From: Hyalella azteca
Taxonomy: Eukaryota > Arthropoda > Malacostraca > Amphipoda > Hyalellidae
Assembly (NCBI RefSeq): GCF_000764305.2
Contig: NW_025932901.1
Span: forward strand, 153,344-217,343
Length of the DNA stretch: 64,000 nucleotides
Direction of reading: 5' to 3'
In this document: positions 48,085 through 60,483 of the stretch, piece after piece
Layout: every line of letters begins with the position of its first letter
How positions within the stretch are numbered: the stretch's first letter is position 1
Translations under genes and position numbers: made by a program
Notes under the pieces: model-generated
What the model saw: the letters and a program-made list of their open reading frames with translations, nothing else
What the model was told of the DNA's origin: nothing
Databases searched by the model: none

Positions 48085-48356
48085 TATAAACATACAGGTT
48101 TAGTCGAACAAAAACCATTGCATGGATTGTAATTATTGTTGAGTGAGCTCCTATCAGGAGAAATGAAAATAATAAATATATTCCTGTACGCTTACCAACA
48201 AGGGATGCCTTAAAATAAATAACCCGTTACCTGTTCATTATACTGGACCGAGTATGTATTAACACCCTGGACTGATTTGACATATAAAGTACTTGATGCG
48301 CTCATCATGGTGAAGCCGACACAAAATGTTGAAATGTGTGCAAACAATCACTGTAT

Positions 48357-49037
48357 TTAAGGGCCATAAGGGTTTATAAATCCATCCTGGACTAAAAGGC
48401 TAGGAGGGATATTATTTCCTCCCAGGATTGAAGGGTCATAAGGGCTCATGTATCCTCCTTGGACTGGAATGCTAGGAGGAATATTACTATTTCCTGCCCG
48501 GTTAGGAGGGCTAGGAGGGGTATTATTTCCTACCCGGTTTGACGGGCTAGGAGGGCTATTATTTCCTCCCTGGACTGAAGGGCTAGGAGGGCTATTATTT
48601 CCTCCCTGGACAGAAGGGCTAGCATTTCCTTCCAGCTGGTCTAACAAATTTTGCTTCCAGTCAAGAACTTGGCGAGCAATTGGTATCATCGAACTCACGA
48701 TTTCCATGGACCTACGGACACGGGAATCGACAGCTTCAGTTGTTTCATCAGAACCGACTGGAGCGACAGGCATTTCCTCAGAACTTGCAGCAGCAGCTAA
48801 TGTCGTGTCATCAGATGAAAGGGTTTCTGCAGCAGCCGGATCCTCGAAACCGTGAGATCTCTTAGATCGTGGCACTGCGGTATCATGGCTTTCCTCCGTC
48901 GACACGATCTCTGTATCCACGTTGACAGGTGCGACGGTCTCCTGAATTCCTTTTTCTAGCGTCGAGAGATCGGCGGGGAAGGCGAGTCCCAACGTCGAGC
49001 ACAGCGCCACAGCGGCGAAAAACAGAATTTTGTGCAT
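48357..49037 (-). CDS. Secreted proprotein with proline-rich repeat tail
   Basis: 226 residues. The start codon lies immediately after a splice acceptor (TTGCAG/ATG), so translation begins with the first base of exon 2. An upstream in-frame ATG at 49076 lies in the intron and is not used. Residues 1-19 are a signal peptide (KILFFAAVALCSTLGLA). An acidic Glu/Ser/Thr-rich propart (20-109) holds a dibasic site RSKR at 57-60 and a furin-type site RVRR at 106-109. Residues 110-136 form a likely amphipathic helix (MEIVSSMIPIARQVLDWK). 137-226 is a proline/asparagine tail of about seven 12-residue repeats based on GGNNSPPSPSVQ, the last ones diverged. Export and proteolytic maturation are inferred. 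I recognise no family; a peptide hormone, immune effector or extracellular-matrix role are all possible. Confidence 0.85.
   Translation of the reverse strand: MHKILFFAAVALCSTLGLAFPADLSTLEKGIQETVAPVNVDTEIVSTEESHDTAVPRSKRSHGFEDPAAAETLSSDDTTLAAAASSEEMPVAPVGSDETTEAVDSRVRRSMEIVSSMIPIARQVLDWKQNLLDQLEGNASPSVQGGNNSPPSPSVQGGNNSPPSPSNRVGNNTPPSPPNRAGNSNIPPSIPVQGGYMSPYDPSILGGNNIPPSLLVQDGFINPYGP
48437..48648 (-). repeat. 36-bp coding minisatellite in the secreted-protein gene
   Basis: Near-perfect 36-bp units (words GGGCTAGGAGGGCTATT and TTTCCTCCCTGGACTGA on the plus strand) encode the 12-residue tail repeats. Unit length is a multiple of three, so copy-number change keeps the frame. Confidence 0.85.
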
Positions 49038-49627
49038 CTGCAAGATGATAATAATTTGTGTACATTTTTGGGTCACTTACAAAGTTAGTACCGTATACAA
49101 TGGAAATGTTAGACATACTTTTATTTGAGAACACTAATATTAAATGAATTAATTTATCGGTGATATAAGTGATTTGACTTAACGTTCTGATCTAAGCCAT
49201 TTTTAAAGAACATCTGCAGTCTTGTGTCCATGTATATCATAAATTTAAACTTAAATCTAACAGCTGCTTACCGCGTGGTCATAACAGTCAATTAACTGTT
49301 TTGGGACGTTAAAATACATAATTGAATAAATTAAAATAAAAAAATTAAACAGCAAATGACTCTGATTCAGTCCTATAGAAGAACAAACTAATTCGTAGAA
49401 TCAAAGAATCATTCAAATCACGAGGATTCAAATTAATTCGAATTGTACGAGTATGAAAGAATCTTTTAAAATCTACACAGGCGGCAGTTATTGATAAGGC
49501 ATGAATAATGCCTATAGACGAACGTTTTGTCAACTACTTGAAAGTAAATGCCAGTAAATATTACAAGTAACTCACTTTAGTAGAGTAGCTGAGGAGTTGT
49601 TGCTCGTGTTGATGCAGGAGTACAAGT
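49038..49627 (-). other. 5' untranslated exon and 538-bp intron of the secreted-protein gene
   Basis: The predicted start site is A at 49627 within TCACTT, an insect initiator-like sequence 31 bases from the TATA box. Exon 1 (49627-49576) is non-coding and ends CTACTAAA/GTGAGT. The intron runs 49575-49038 and ends CTTGCAG before the ATG. Confidence 0.75.
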
Positions 49628-49647
49628 GATGTATGGGAGGCAGCGGT

Positions 49648-49658
49648 CCCCTTATATA
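49648..49658 (-). promoter_or_regulatory. TATA box of the secreted-protein gene
   Basis: TATATAAGGGG on the minus strand, correctly spaced (31 bases) from an initiator-like TCACTT at 49629-49624. This is the clearest core promoter in the window. Confidence 0.75.
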
Positions 49659-49864
49659 GACCATTTGTGCTGCTTAATTTAAGAGCCTGTCACGAGATAT
49701 TGACGTAATCCTGTACTGAGGCGAGTGATGAATATAATTAGAATCGCACGGAAGATGAATATAAAGCATAATTAATTATGTATACCTTAGGTTCCTTCAA
49801 TATACATACCAGGTACTGTCAACCGCACTCCTACTCATAAATACATTGGTATAAGAGAGCCGCT

Positions 49865-50395
49865 TTTACTGAGCCAGCTACTGAGCCGCTTCTACTGAGC
49901 CAGCTACTGAGCCGCTTTTACTGAGACAGCTCCTGAGCCGCTCCCACTGAGCCAGCTACTGAGCCAGCAACTGAGCCGCTTCCACTGAGCCAGCTACTGA
50001 GCCGCTTTTACTGAGACAGCTACTGAGCAGCTCCCACTGAGCCAGCTACTGAGCCAGCAACTGAGCCGCTTCCACTGAGTCAGTTACTGAGCCGCTTCTA
50101 CTGAGCCAGCTACTGAGCCGCTTCTACTGAGCCAGCTACTGAGCCGCTTTTACTGAGACAGCTACTGAGCCGCTTCCACTGAGCCAGCTACTGAGCCAGC
50201 TATTGAGCCACTTCCACTGAGCCAGCTACTGAGCCAGCTACTGAGCCGCTTCTACTGAGCCAGCTGCTGAGCCGCTTCCGCTGAGCCAGCTACTGAGCCA
50301 GCTACTGAGCCGCTTCCACTGAGCCAGCTACTGAGCCAGCTACTGAGCCGCTTCTACTGAGTCAGCTACTGAGCCGCTTCTACTGAGACAGCTAG
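49865..50395. repeat. 13/26-bp minisatellite (ACTGAGCC-based)
   Basis: Long array of CTGAGCCGCTTCTACTGAGC and CTGAGCCAGCTA modules in 26- and 39-bp combinations, about 20 units, starting roughly 210 bases upstream of the TATA box. It is higher-order: blocks of 80-120 bp recur. Its closeness to the promoter raises the possibility of length-dependent effects on expression. Confidence 0.93.
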
Positions 50396-50789
50396 TGTAG
50401 GCCATTATTGTCTGCCAGTTTCTGATGCTTTTTTAGGATTGCTGTGAATACGTTTTAATTGAAATTTTTGTTAACATATAAGTGCGAACTTTTAATTTTT
50501 TGACGCTAGTAAAAGAGCTTTTCTGCAGCGTGTATGACCGATTTAAAGGTCGTGACCGGAGGTCAGCACTCACCAAATTCCAATTCCATGTGCTGTTTTA
50601 GTTTGATTTTTTTGTCTGGTCTTTATAGTTTGAATTGTAAGTTACTTCAAAGCATTAAATTTAAAATGCTTCCTCAAGTATCCATGATAATAAATAAGAA
50701 AGGAAACCTAAATTCTTCAGTGATGTTACGTCCGGTGATTTCACAAGATCAGTTAGATGCTCTCATAAATTGGTCAATAATTATAAACA
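50396..50789. other. Non-genic stretch
   Basis: An 88-codon frame (50534-50800) has no motif or splice context; not called as a gene. Confidence 0.45.
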
Positions 50790-51010
50790 AGAATGAATGA
50801 ATGAATAATATAATTGATAAAAATATCCATCTATATCTATAAATATCTTTCTCAAAAAATATTTATAATTGATAAAAATATCTATCTACTATCTCTATCT
50901 ATATAATCGAGAAAAAAATATATTGATGAAGATATTTTGATAAAAATTGATAATAAATATCAATAAATAAATAAATAAAATAAAATATGACAATAAATAT
51001 CTCTACTTTA
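50790..51010. repeat. AT-rich simple repeat (ATATCTAT / AATAAAT)
   Basis: Imperfect runs of TATCTATC-like and AAATAAAT words. Confidence 0.8.
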
Positions 51011-51484
51011 TACTTGGTTTTCCTAATGGTGAGTTATGCTCTTTAAAGGCTGTTATATTTTCAGAGCTGTTCTTTTGCTAATCTAATTCTTGTGAGCTTT
51101 CCTCTTCGACTGTTCGTTTGAATATATTTATTTCACATCGTACGCTCTCTAATTAATTATCTAATCTTCAGGCATATTAATTGGTATACTCGCCAGGAAT
51201 TTTTTGAAGAATGTCCACTTATATGCGGTGCTTGAAAATTTCAGATCTTCCCTTGCCTATTTTAATTTTCTTCCCTGACAGGACTGTTGAAATTCCTGAA
51301 GACTAACTGGTAGTGCATATTAATGCTGTTTGAAGGCGTACTGTTAGGTGATCATATGATTAATAACGAGTCTATTGAAATATGTTATCATTGATAGTAT
51401 ATTATGATATTATTGAATCGGTAAAACGAGGTAGAAAAAATGAACGGAATTCCGGCACACGAGTTTCAAATACGGAAGAAATTT
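51011..51484. other. Non-genic stretch
   Basis: Nothing supported. Confidence 0.55.
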
Positions 51485-51900
51485 TTGCGACTAATTTTCA
51501 TGATTGTTGTCGCGACTAATATTGTTAGATTGTTGTCGCGGCTACTTGTTAAATTGTTGTCGCGACTAATATTGTTAGATTGTTGTCGCGACTAATTGTT
51601 AAGATTGTTGTCGTAACTAATTGTTACATTGTTGGCACGACTAATTGTTAAGATTGTTGTCGCGACTAATATTGTTAGATTGTTGTCGCGACTAATTGTT
51701 AAGATTGTTGTCGTAACTAATTGTTACATTGTTGTCACGACTAATTGTTAGATTGTTGTCGCGACTAATTGTTAGATTGTTGTCGTAACTAATTGTTACA
51801 TTGTTGTCACGACTAATTGTTAGATTGTTGTCGCGACTAATTGTTAAGGTTGTTGTCGCCACTAATTGTTAAGATTGTTGAAGAATTGTTATATTTGTTG
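51485..51900. repeat. 23-26-bp minisatellite (GATTGTTGTCGCGACTAATT)
   Basis: About 16 units carrying the palindrome TCGCGA or its variants TCGTAA and TCACGA. The variants recur in a fixed order, so the array has a higher-order period of roughly 120 bp. Confidence 0.93.
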
Positions 51901-52642
51901 TCAGAATACCGAGGTCACTCCTGCACAGCTGAACCTCTTCTAGCACTCGAATATAATTATCTATGATCATTGAATTTCTCTAATAAATTTTCTTGGCTAA
52001 TTCCGATGATATGAAGAAATAGCAATGAACAAACAGGATGCGATTATGTAGGAGCGGCGGGGTAGAGATTTGAAGAGAATAAAGCAGTATTCATTAAAAT
52101 TGTTTATTATTCATCGTACCGAACTATCCTGTACCAACTCTCACGTTAAAAAAAGGCATGACATAAATTCTGACAGCGGTATTACACTTTATGAAACTAT
52201 AAAATGTTTCTGTCACATATACATATAAAATATATACTCCTGTCGCCTATAATCTAAAATGAATTAAAAAACACCATTTTGCAAATATAAATATTAAATA
52301 TATCTACCTTTAGTAATAATCAATTCAAATATGTTATCTTTCCAGAAATTTTCGTAAAAAATATCAATTTAGGCTACATATTACCGTCTTCCAATTGAAT
52401 ATTGAACAAACTAAAATTACGCATAAAGAATTATTTTCAATATCGAAATTTCTTGTCGCCCTGCTCACAAAAAACGCTGACTACGTCACAGGATCCTAAA
52501 ATGTCGTTGATAACGCATGACTGTCATTGAGCATGGATATGGGGCTATACAGGAGGCGTGTTCCTAATGTAAGTACCGTTTCGACATTAAAAACCATAAG
52601 TAAATTTTTCAAAAAATAATTTAGAAAAAATACTTTTCTTTC
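51901..52642. other. Non-genic, AT-rich
   Basis: Nothing supported; the right end may be the 3' flank of the mariner fragment. Confidence 0.55.
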
Positions 52643-52768
52643 TCACATAATTCCCATAACGTGAGAACAATAATTCTCTTTGAGACATTTGTCGTACCTT
52701 GGGACCAGCTTTTGTAAACCTTCGTCAAAGAAGCTAGCCGCCTGATTTCCTAAACAACCTGACCGGAA
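52643..52768 (-). pseudogene. Mariner-family transposase C-terminal fragment, second copy
   Basis: The minus strand reads NQAASFFDEGLQKLVPRYDK then CLKENYCSH to a stop at 52643-52645. It is the same C-terminal block as at 46195-46320 and better matches the family at the RY--KCL positions. The catalytic domain is absent. Confidence 0.7.
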
Positions 52769-53399
52769 AATTTTCTAGCTAACCTGACTAGAAAATTTCG
52801 CAAATTTTTTTTGAGATAACAGGAAACTTTTCAACTAAGGGCAAAATCGTTTTAATCGTTTATTATTTATCTCTTTACATTGCACTTTTTGAATCAGATC
52901 TTCAGTATAATGCCTGGTCTTCAGTATAATGGTCCCCCATTTAGATCCTCATCATAAATATTTATGCGGTCATCTTAAAAAGCTCTAATCCGTTCCCGCA
53001 CAATTCCATGACTTCTTATGTTTTCATCATAAACTTAATATCATCATTTTCCGCATTTTAAACTCTTGTGTTGGAATTTCGTTTACTTTTTTTATGTCCT
53101 TGTACCGATTCAATAAGATCAATAATAATCATATTTCAATAGATTCGTTATTAAGTGCCTTAATTTGGCAATGATTGTCATCCGATTTGAAGCCTTGAAT
53201 GCATGGAAACATATTACAGCAATCACTTCGTAGCTGGTGGGATTCTCAGTCGGTACAGGCATTTTATAATCACATAAACAGATGTAGACGTGATCACATG
53301 GTTCAGTAATGGCATCTGTTGCTTCCAACCGATGAAGCAACATATGGTGCATCGCTGAACGCTGGCCGCAACGCTGCAGGCGGTATAAATAGAGTTTTT
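52769..53399. other. Non-genic stretch
   Basis: Nothing supported. Confidence 0.55.
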
Positions 53400-53556
53400 A
53401 AAATATATAACTCAGTACTCACTGCAGTGAGTGACAGAGAGCGCATTTTTTCGTCGACGAAAACGTGGTCTCGGACGGACGGACAGATAGACAGACGGAC
53501 GGACATGACGAGAACAATAGCGCCTATTTATCTATTAATGATAAAATGCGCTAAAA
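53400..53556 (-). repeat. Family-E structured repeat, copy 4
   Basis: Reverse-orientation copy. Here the central palindrome is perfect (TTTTCGTCGACGAAAA), CTCACTGCAGTGAG is intact and the GTCC block has mixed GTCC/GTCT/ATCT units. Confidence 0.88.
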
Positions 53557-53924
53557 CGGCACTTGCTCTAAAAACAGGCCTTGTACCACAGCATAGTGAA
53601 GTCAAGTTCAAAGATAATCATGTTATTTTATATGAAGCTACTCATATTGACAGGCATTAACTAATTTTTGCCGATATTCTAAAGGTACAATCATCTCCGG
53701 TTTAGTAAATCTCGCAGAAATTCTTTCCCATCACTCCAGGGACACTTATGCAATATGATAATGAATAATAAAAATGTTACGTTATTATATGCACTCTCTG
53801 CTCTCTACGAACTCTCTACGCTTGACAGGTACAACACTGACAATAATTATTGATCTACTGCTTTTGATAGGTTTACGGCCCATTAATTAAGCTCTTATAT
53901 TAATTAATTATTATTTACGACCCA
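53557..53924. other. Non-genic stretch
   Basis: Nothing supported. Confidence 0.55.
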
Positions 53925-54525
53925 TATACCTATTACATTTATTATTTATTATTTACGACCCATATACCTCTTATATTGATTATTTATCATTTACGGCTCT
54001 ATACCTTTTATATTATTATTTATTATTTACGGCACATATACCTCTTATATTGATTATTGTTTATTTGCGGCTCTTATACCTCTTATATTGCTTATTTATT
54101 TTTTATGGCTCGTATACCTCTTATATTACTTATTTTTTTATTTGCGGCTCATATACCTCGTATATTAATAATTTTTTATTTGCAGCTAATATACTTCTTA
54201 TATTAATTATTTTTTATTTACGGCTCATATACCTCTTATATTAATTAATTTTTATATACGGCTCATATATCTCTCATATTAATTATTTTTTATTTGCGGC
54301 TCGTATACCTCTTATATTAGTAATTTTTTATATACGGCTCATAGACCTCTTATAGCAATTATTTTTTATTTACGACTCATATATCTCCTTATATTAATAA
54401 TTAATCATTTTTTATATACGGCTCATAGACCTCTTATATAAATTATTTTTTATTTACGACTCATGTACCTCTTATATTAATTATATATTATTTACGGCTC
54501 ACATAACTCTTATATTAATTCCGTC
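53925..54525. repeat. About 38-bp AT-rich tandem repeat
   Basis: Some 15 degenerate units of CATATACCTCTTATATTAAT followed by a T-rich stretch and ACGGCT. Reading frames through it (for example 54050-54244) are by-products. Confidence 0.92.
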
Positions 54526-54805
54526 CTTTCAATTTAACCTCTCTTCATCCGCGTCTCACACTTCCGGCCATCGCGGTTTGATGTTACTGTAATTAGTCTG
54601 GTCGTTAGTATAGGAGCTTTCAATTCCTTGAATATTCATGTAAATATTCATGACGTTTACTCTAGTGATCGCCAATGTATTATTAATTTCAGATTACGTC
54701 ACATGAAACATTCTCATTATTTCATTTTAAATAATGCAATAATTCAAATTATTCCTACCACAGTCCAGGAGCGTGTGGCTACTAACCGTGAAAGTGGACG
54801 TCCAA

Positions 54806-54968
54806 AGAATAAATATGTTCTTCGTGAGCCTTTATAATTTTAATTATTACAAAAATTTAAAAAGAATAAATATGTTCTTCGTGAGCCTTTATAGTTTCAA
54901 TTATTACATAAATTTAAAAAGAATAAATATGTTCTTCGTGAGCGTTTATAGTTTCAATTATTACATAA
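54806..54968. repeat. 57-bp tandem repeat, three units
   Basis: Three units of 57 bp (AGAATAAATATGTTCTTCGT core). The unit is a multiple of three, so the plus frame repeats a 19-residue peptide starting RINMFFVSLY, but there is no start context, domain or splice evidence for translation. Confidence 0.9.
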
Positions 54969-57900
54969 ACTAGAGTGAAACTTCAAAGCCGCCGCTGGTT
55001 TAATTACCTATTCAACTGAGGCTGTCAGCAAAAGAATTTCTAATCTCCAGTTCCGTGTTCTTAAGAAATTGAAAGCCAATGAGAATAAAAAAATGCACAT
55101 AAGAGAGCTGCTGAACGACGGCCATTTTGTCGGTAAAAAGGTAAAAATCATAATAGGTATCCTTTAAACTACAGGATTATCAATGAATGATAATAATTTA
55201 TATTATTATTGAACAGTGGTGCAGATAATTATCTTTGTGATTCAATTTTACCGCCCTAAATCACGCTTAATAACTTGAATATAAAATATTCGACAAAAAG
55301 GTGGAGAATAAGCTGGATGTGATTGAATAATCATCAGTAAATTTAAATTTGTGTAAATGAAAATGTATGAGAGTGATCGTTTATTCGTCGTGCCATATAG
55401 TGAGTACTCACTACTCATTGTTTATGAATTGACTCATAAACAATAAATTATTGAATTAACATTTGGAGATAATGTCTTCAACTATAGTCAATTGTCAACC
55501 TCGTACATATACAAAAACAACTGGCAGCGTATATACCGGCGAAATCTTTATCGTTACGATAAAGTAAAACCTTCACTGATTGATTCGAGTTTAAATCCGT
55601 TTTATTACTGCAATTTTCTTAGTTTTGATCATCTCCAGAAAGGTTACGTATTTACATGCCACCTCCAATCATCATTTTGGCGTCTCTGGGACGATAGGTA
55701 AACTAAGACATCGCTTGTAGAGGAGCAATCCTCGCCCGTCCCCATTACCCTGATTAGTTTTTGTTTCTTTAATGCCGAGCTTGACGGCTAATGAGTTAGG
55801 AGCTTTTTTGTGCCAATTTGCAGGCTAACTTTGGCTAAGCTGATTAACTTGAGGTGAGGACAGAGCCGTATGCCTATTTTTTTTTTTTCGCGCCCGAATA
55901 ATGAGATTTTCAAGTAAACGTTATGCTTATGAACAAATAAATAGTCTTCTACACGAGCGCGCTGACATGATGGCTGACTTAGACCAACGATGAATTGAAG
56001 CGAATTACCCTAATTTAAACGATAACAATATGATGATTATTATATTCAGTTAAATGATTAATAGAAATTATTTTGTATGCTCATTAGCGTCAAAAGGATT
56101 GCTATGGTTGGTGTTGTTGTGTTCGGAAACAAGCAACTAATGGGAAGCCAAATTTCCATTTGTTGTGTTGAACGTATTCTTTTGGGTCTGGCACAAAACT
56201 GTATAATATGCAAATTTGTCAGGCGAGAAGATATTTGTAGGATCAAATCAGAATATTTTGTTCGGTGTTCTTAAAAGCAGCATAAAGACTATTGTTCGAT
56301 CTGACTCGATTGGAGCGGTTTGATGATCCCGTAGCAGATAGCGAACTTGGTGCCAACTTACATGGGGTTACGGAGAGATGTGCCCGTAGTTCAGCATCTG
56401 CAGAGGTATGTTCTAGTGGCGTGTACCTAAATTTACTGCGTTTCCAAGTATTGAATAATCTGTTAGTAGATCCTAAGTTAATTCATTTCTATTTCGAGAT
56501 AAGGTACAATTATTTAAGTTATTAAACTTAAGCTAGACTTTGTTTCTTGTAGGGAATCGACCTTAGAAGAGACCAGTCCCAATCATTACCGCTCCTGAGT
56601 TCTTAGCCTAAATGTCATACGTTATGTATTAGTTCACCATCAAATAAATAATGAAATTTTCATGTGGGTAAAGCTTTTTAATTGAACCTCGGCACGTAAG
56701 ATTATCACAATATTTATTACACGATTCGTGGGCTTTCCATAATTCGTTTAGTTACTATTACTCATTTTCTGACAATTTCTTCATGAATGTAGTACTACCA
56801 TGCCAATTCAGCAGCTATGCGCCAGTGCACTCATTTTAATCTGAATTAGAATGAAGACAGTCTTTGTAGCACTTACGGCTCTCTCCGCAAATTTGGAGTT
56901 AAGAATACTGCACCCAATGGCTGCGCCTTAAACCCTGAGGTCGTTTCAAAAATAACATGTTGGGCTAGGGGCCAGCGACAAAATTTTGCTTCTTCATGGC
57001 GCCAGCGGAGAGAATTATGAGCATTCCATGGCATTTTGCGTTTACCTCAAATTTGCAAGCTCATTAGAACTTTAGCGCGTTATTCACGAGCCGTTAGAGT
57101 TACGCTCTAAATTTGCCGGGCTTATTTCTGGCCAGGAAATTGGTGGTGCTAAGCGCTCGTCAGAATTAGCACGGATATTGTGGCGGGGCGTTGTGCTACA
57201 GCTACAATTAGCGCTTATTACAGACGTCGAGTTAATTATGCAGATCATTGAATTATTCCCGAGCGGTTTATACCCTATTGAAGATTTTAGTTAGAATATA
57301 TCAGTGCCCCTCCAAGGCTGCCAGCAAGCGAAGATAACAAACATTATCATGCTCAAGAGGAGTTTGTCGCATAATTGTTCTCTGCAAAGTACAATATTAT
57401 TTTTAATAACATAAACTAAACATTGGTTATTATACAGAAATAGTTTTCAACGAGTATGAATGGAATAGAGACTCGATGTTTTTGTCCATGTTATGGCGGA
57501 GCGGGAACAACTCAATACTATAAGCGATAATAAACGTTTGAGTGCTGATTTGGGTCCTTGGTTGCTCAAAGCTTTAGTCCTCTGACCACGTAAAGGCATT
57601 CGACTCTTTGAAAAAAAAGAAAGTATGGATTAAATATTACGATTTGGATGTTCTGCCATAGGCGGAGCCGATAAGAAGAATCTTATTATTACAGATTGTT
57701 GTACAAAATATGACGGATCTTGGATGAAAAAAATATATTGGCGGATATGATGTAGCTTCGCTACGATATTTTGCGTCAATAATCTAGCATTGTGGATTCC
57801 GATGCGTACTGGTGACATTCAAACTGTTATTTTTTATATTTTAAATGTTCCTATCATTTTCATTAGAGAATATTTTCTTCGTTAGATTCCTCACCACATA

Positions 57901-60483
57901 GCAAAGTAACTCTTAGACATGTTCGTCGTGAACCATACTATAGCTCCAGTGATAGTGTTGGTTAATTTATACAGTTTCTACATTCATTCTCGTGATAAGA
58001 TACTTCGTGTGTGATCATATATATGCAGCAATATAACTAAAAGCAACAGGCCTCGCCGCGAAAGAAATTTTTCCTTTATATTCGTGGTTTTCTACCGTTT
58101 GGGAACCTTTTCTTTATGAGTTCAGATCCCACAAGCGTTGAATTAGTGTTATTTGCTAGATTCTTTTTCTGTCATTTAATTTATGTACAAAGTTTTGCAT
58201 TTATAAACTTTATTTCGTGCGCGATCGAAGAAAGTGAGCGTACTGACCAGTGACCAATCACATCACCGTCGCCCTCACAACGACCTCGCAGCGCACTGTT
58301 AAAAAACTTCAATTAACAAAAGAGCGCTTAACGCTTTGCTCTTAATTTTTTATTTCGCGCACTATCACTGTTATTTGGAAAAAACGGAAGAATCTTTACC
58401 TGATAAAACATAAATTCCAAAATATTCTCTGTATATTGGCATGCTCAGGAACGCGTTAGAAGCCCGGTGTTGTTATACGTGTTTAGGGCTTTAGAGTGCA
58501 CATTGATGACGGAATTTAGGTTTCTGATTGCCGCTCTTGGGAGCTTTTCTACAACACAATAACGTACCTGTCGAGGAGGCCTGCGTTTACTTTTTGTGGG
58601 CTGGTCGCCAGCACAAGTTTGTATTCCTCGTCAATTAACGTCGAAATTACTTTTTGGAGACTGCGGAGAAACAATGTTTCGTTACTTCGTTTAGGGGATC
58701 GCCATAAGTTAGAGTTTATCGTATTGTCAATTCAGTTTATAAACTTTGTGGGGATTTTTCTTCAGATTTACACCGATTCCGAAATTATACCTAAAACCGA
58801 ACCTATACTCTGATTCCGCTGTTTGTTACTTATTATTTTTTTGCCATATACTGTATTAGATACATCGTTCATGGAAAGCAGTTCGTCGTGAATTAGCGAT
58901 GCGCTTCTTGCTTGAAGTTGGGAATGTTTTAGTTCCTAATTAACTCTAAATTTACTCATAAAATTTGTCAGGAAAAGTTGTAGGTGATTGGCTGATCGAG
59001 GGACAAATTTGTAAACTATTTTGATTTTATACTGCACCTGAAGCCTCTGATTAGCTATTAAGTTTCCTTCAAGTGATTGCTGCTGGTTTCATAACAGAGT
59101 TTAAAGTTGGAGGTGAAGATTTATATAACTGAAATAATCGTGTCCAGAATGGTCCTTATATTGTTTTTTCCCTGTAACAACAACAACAATTTCGACAATT
59201 CTCAATATGTTGAGTATACATTCTCTCACAGGACGGCCAGAACAAGTAACTCTAAACTGGAGGTCAAGTTTTCCTCGTTCTATGAACCAGCCGAACGAGC
59301 CTCGAGACATTTTTAAGTTTCAGTTTTATCTCTCTCTGAAAATAAATATTTGTTAATAACTTTCGGACACAATAAAAATTTAGTTCATGTGCTCAGTCAC
59401 CCGCTGATACACAAAAGCTGGAAAACCTCTAATTCTAATCTAAGTCATGAGGTCGGTTGTCACTTGAGTGTTGCTATGAAACAATGGTGTGAATTAACTT
59501 TATGATTTCCAGAATTAATCAGGAAACTGTTAGAAAAGTTTGATTACTAATTTTCTTTGAACGGAATTTGGGCAGACGTCCAATCTAATCAGATAACGAA
59601 TTTACCGAAAAAAAATCTCGCTCCGCTCTATTGCGCAACATATCGCCATTCAGGCGAACTAAAATAATTCGTAATTACAAATTTCACGCTAGTCTGAGTA
59701 CTGCGCAATAATACTGACTAGCTGCGGGATAGTTATAAATACAGGGTTTGCTCGTTAGCCAATTTTTTGGTAAAATAAATCAGCGTATATTGATAATTGC
59801 CGTTATTATTCTGCTAACAAATATTTTTTAAATGACCTCGTGACATCATTTCTTCGTAATCAATAAAAAGTCAAAAATTTAGCGAATATTTAAAGCCAGA
59901 CATATTGAATAAGGATATAACATTGAACAGAGGCGGAATATTCAATCGAACTGTTTCAAAGGGGAAGCCTTTCAATCAGGAGCTGCGGGAGCGAATTCCT
60001 TCAAAAGCGCTTGCTGCTCACACGCTGTGGGGCGGGAGGTGAGGCAATTAATACCCATCGAGTTGCAATGACCAATACTCGGCCCTCTCAGGTACTCAGA
60101 TTTTCAATACTCAGTCCAATACGGAAATCAGCGAGGTTCAAGTGAAGCGGCTCATGGTATTTGAGTACAAGGCATTTATGGCACAAAAATTAGAACGCTA
60201 AATTCGATTAAATTATAATCCGACTCGAAATTGAAATCCAAAGAATTTTTTACCTCTTCAGGTGGTGTATAATAATGCTCTCAAAACCACATGCTGCTAT
60301 AATTTTCTGCTTTTTGACGAGTGTAATGACTTGTATCCTAAGTGTTAATGTTACTATGCATGGCTTCTTTGTAAAAAATGCCGCTGACCATATCGTTTAA
60401 AAAAAGTAATATTTGGCATTGGAAAAGTTGAATCATTGTTATGAATAAATGTCATTCAGCGAAGAATTTTTATTTGCCCTTTC
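54969..60483. other. Non-genic stretch
   Basis: About 5.5 kb without supported features. Open frames at 55492-55701, 56077-56274 and 58619-58813 lack motifs. A weak hairpin (AAGAGC and GCTCTT, about 58320-58345) was noted. Confidence 0.55.

Noticed and set aside
49038..49076. Upstream in-frame ATG extending the secreted protein by 13 residues
   Set aside because: It lies between the donor and the TTGCAG acceptor, i.e. inside the intron, and would mask the signal peptide.
49865..51900. CRISPR-like arrays or coding repeats
   Set aside because: They are ordinary minisatellites without spacers and without a consistent open frame.
54050..54244. Hydrophobic Tyr/Leu-rich frame
   Set aside because: Direct product of the AT-rich tandem repeat; no independent support.
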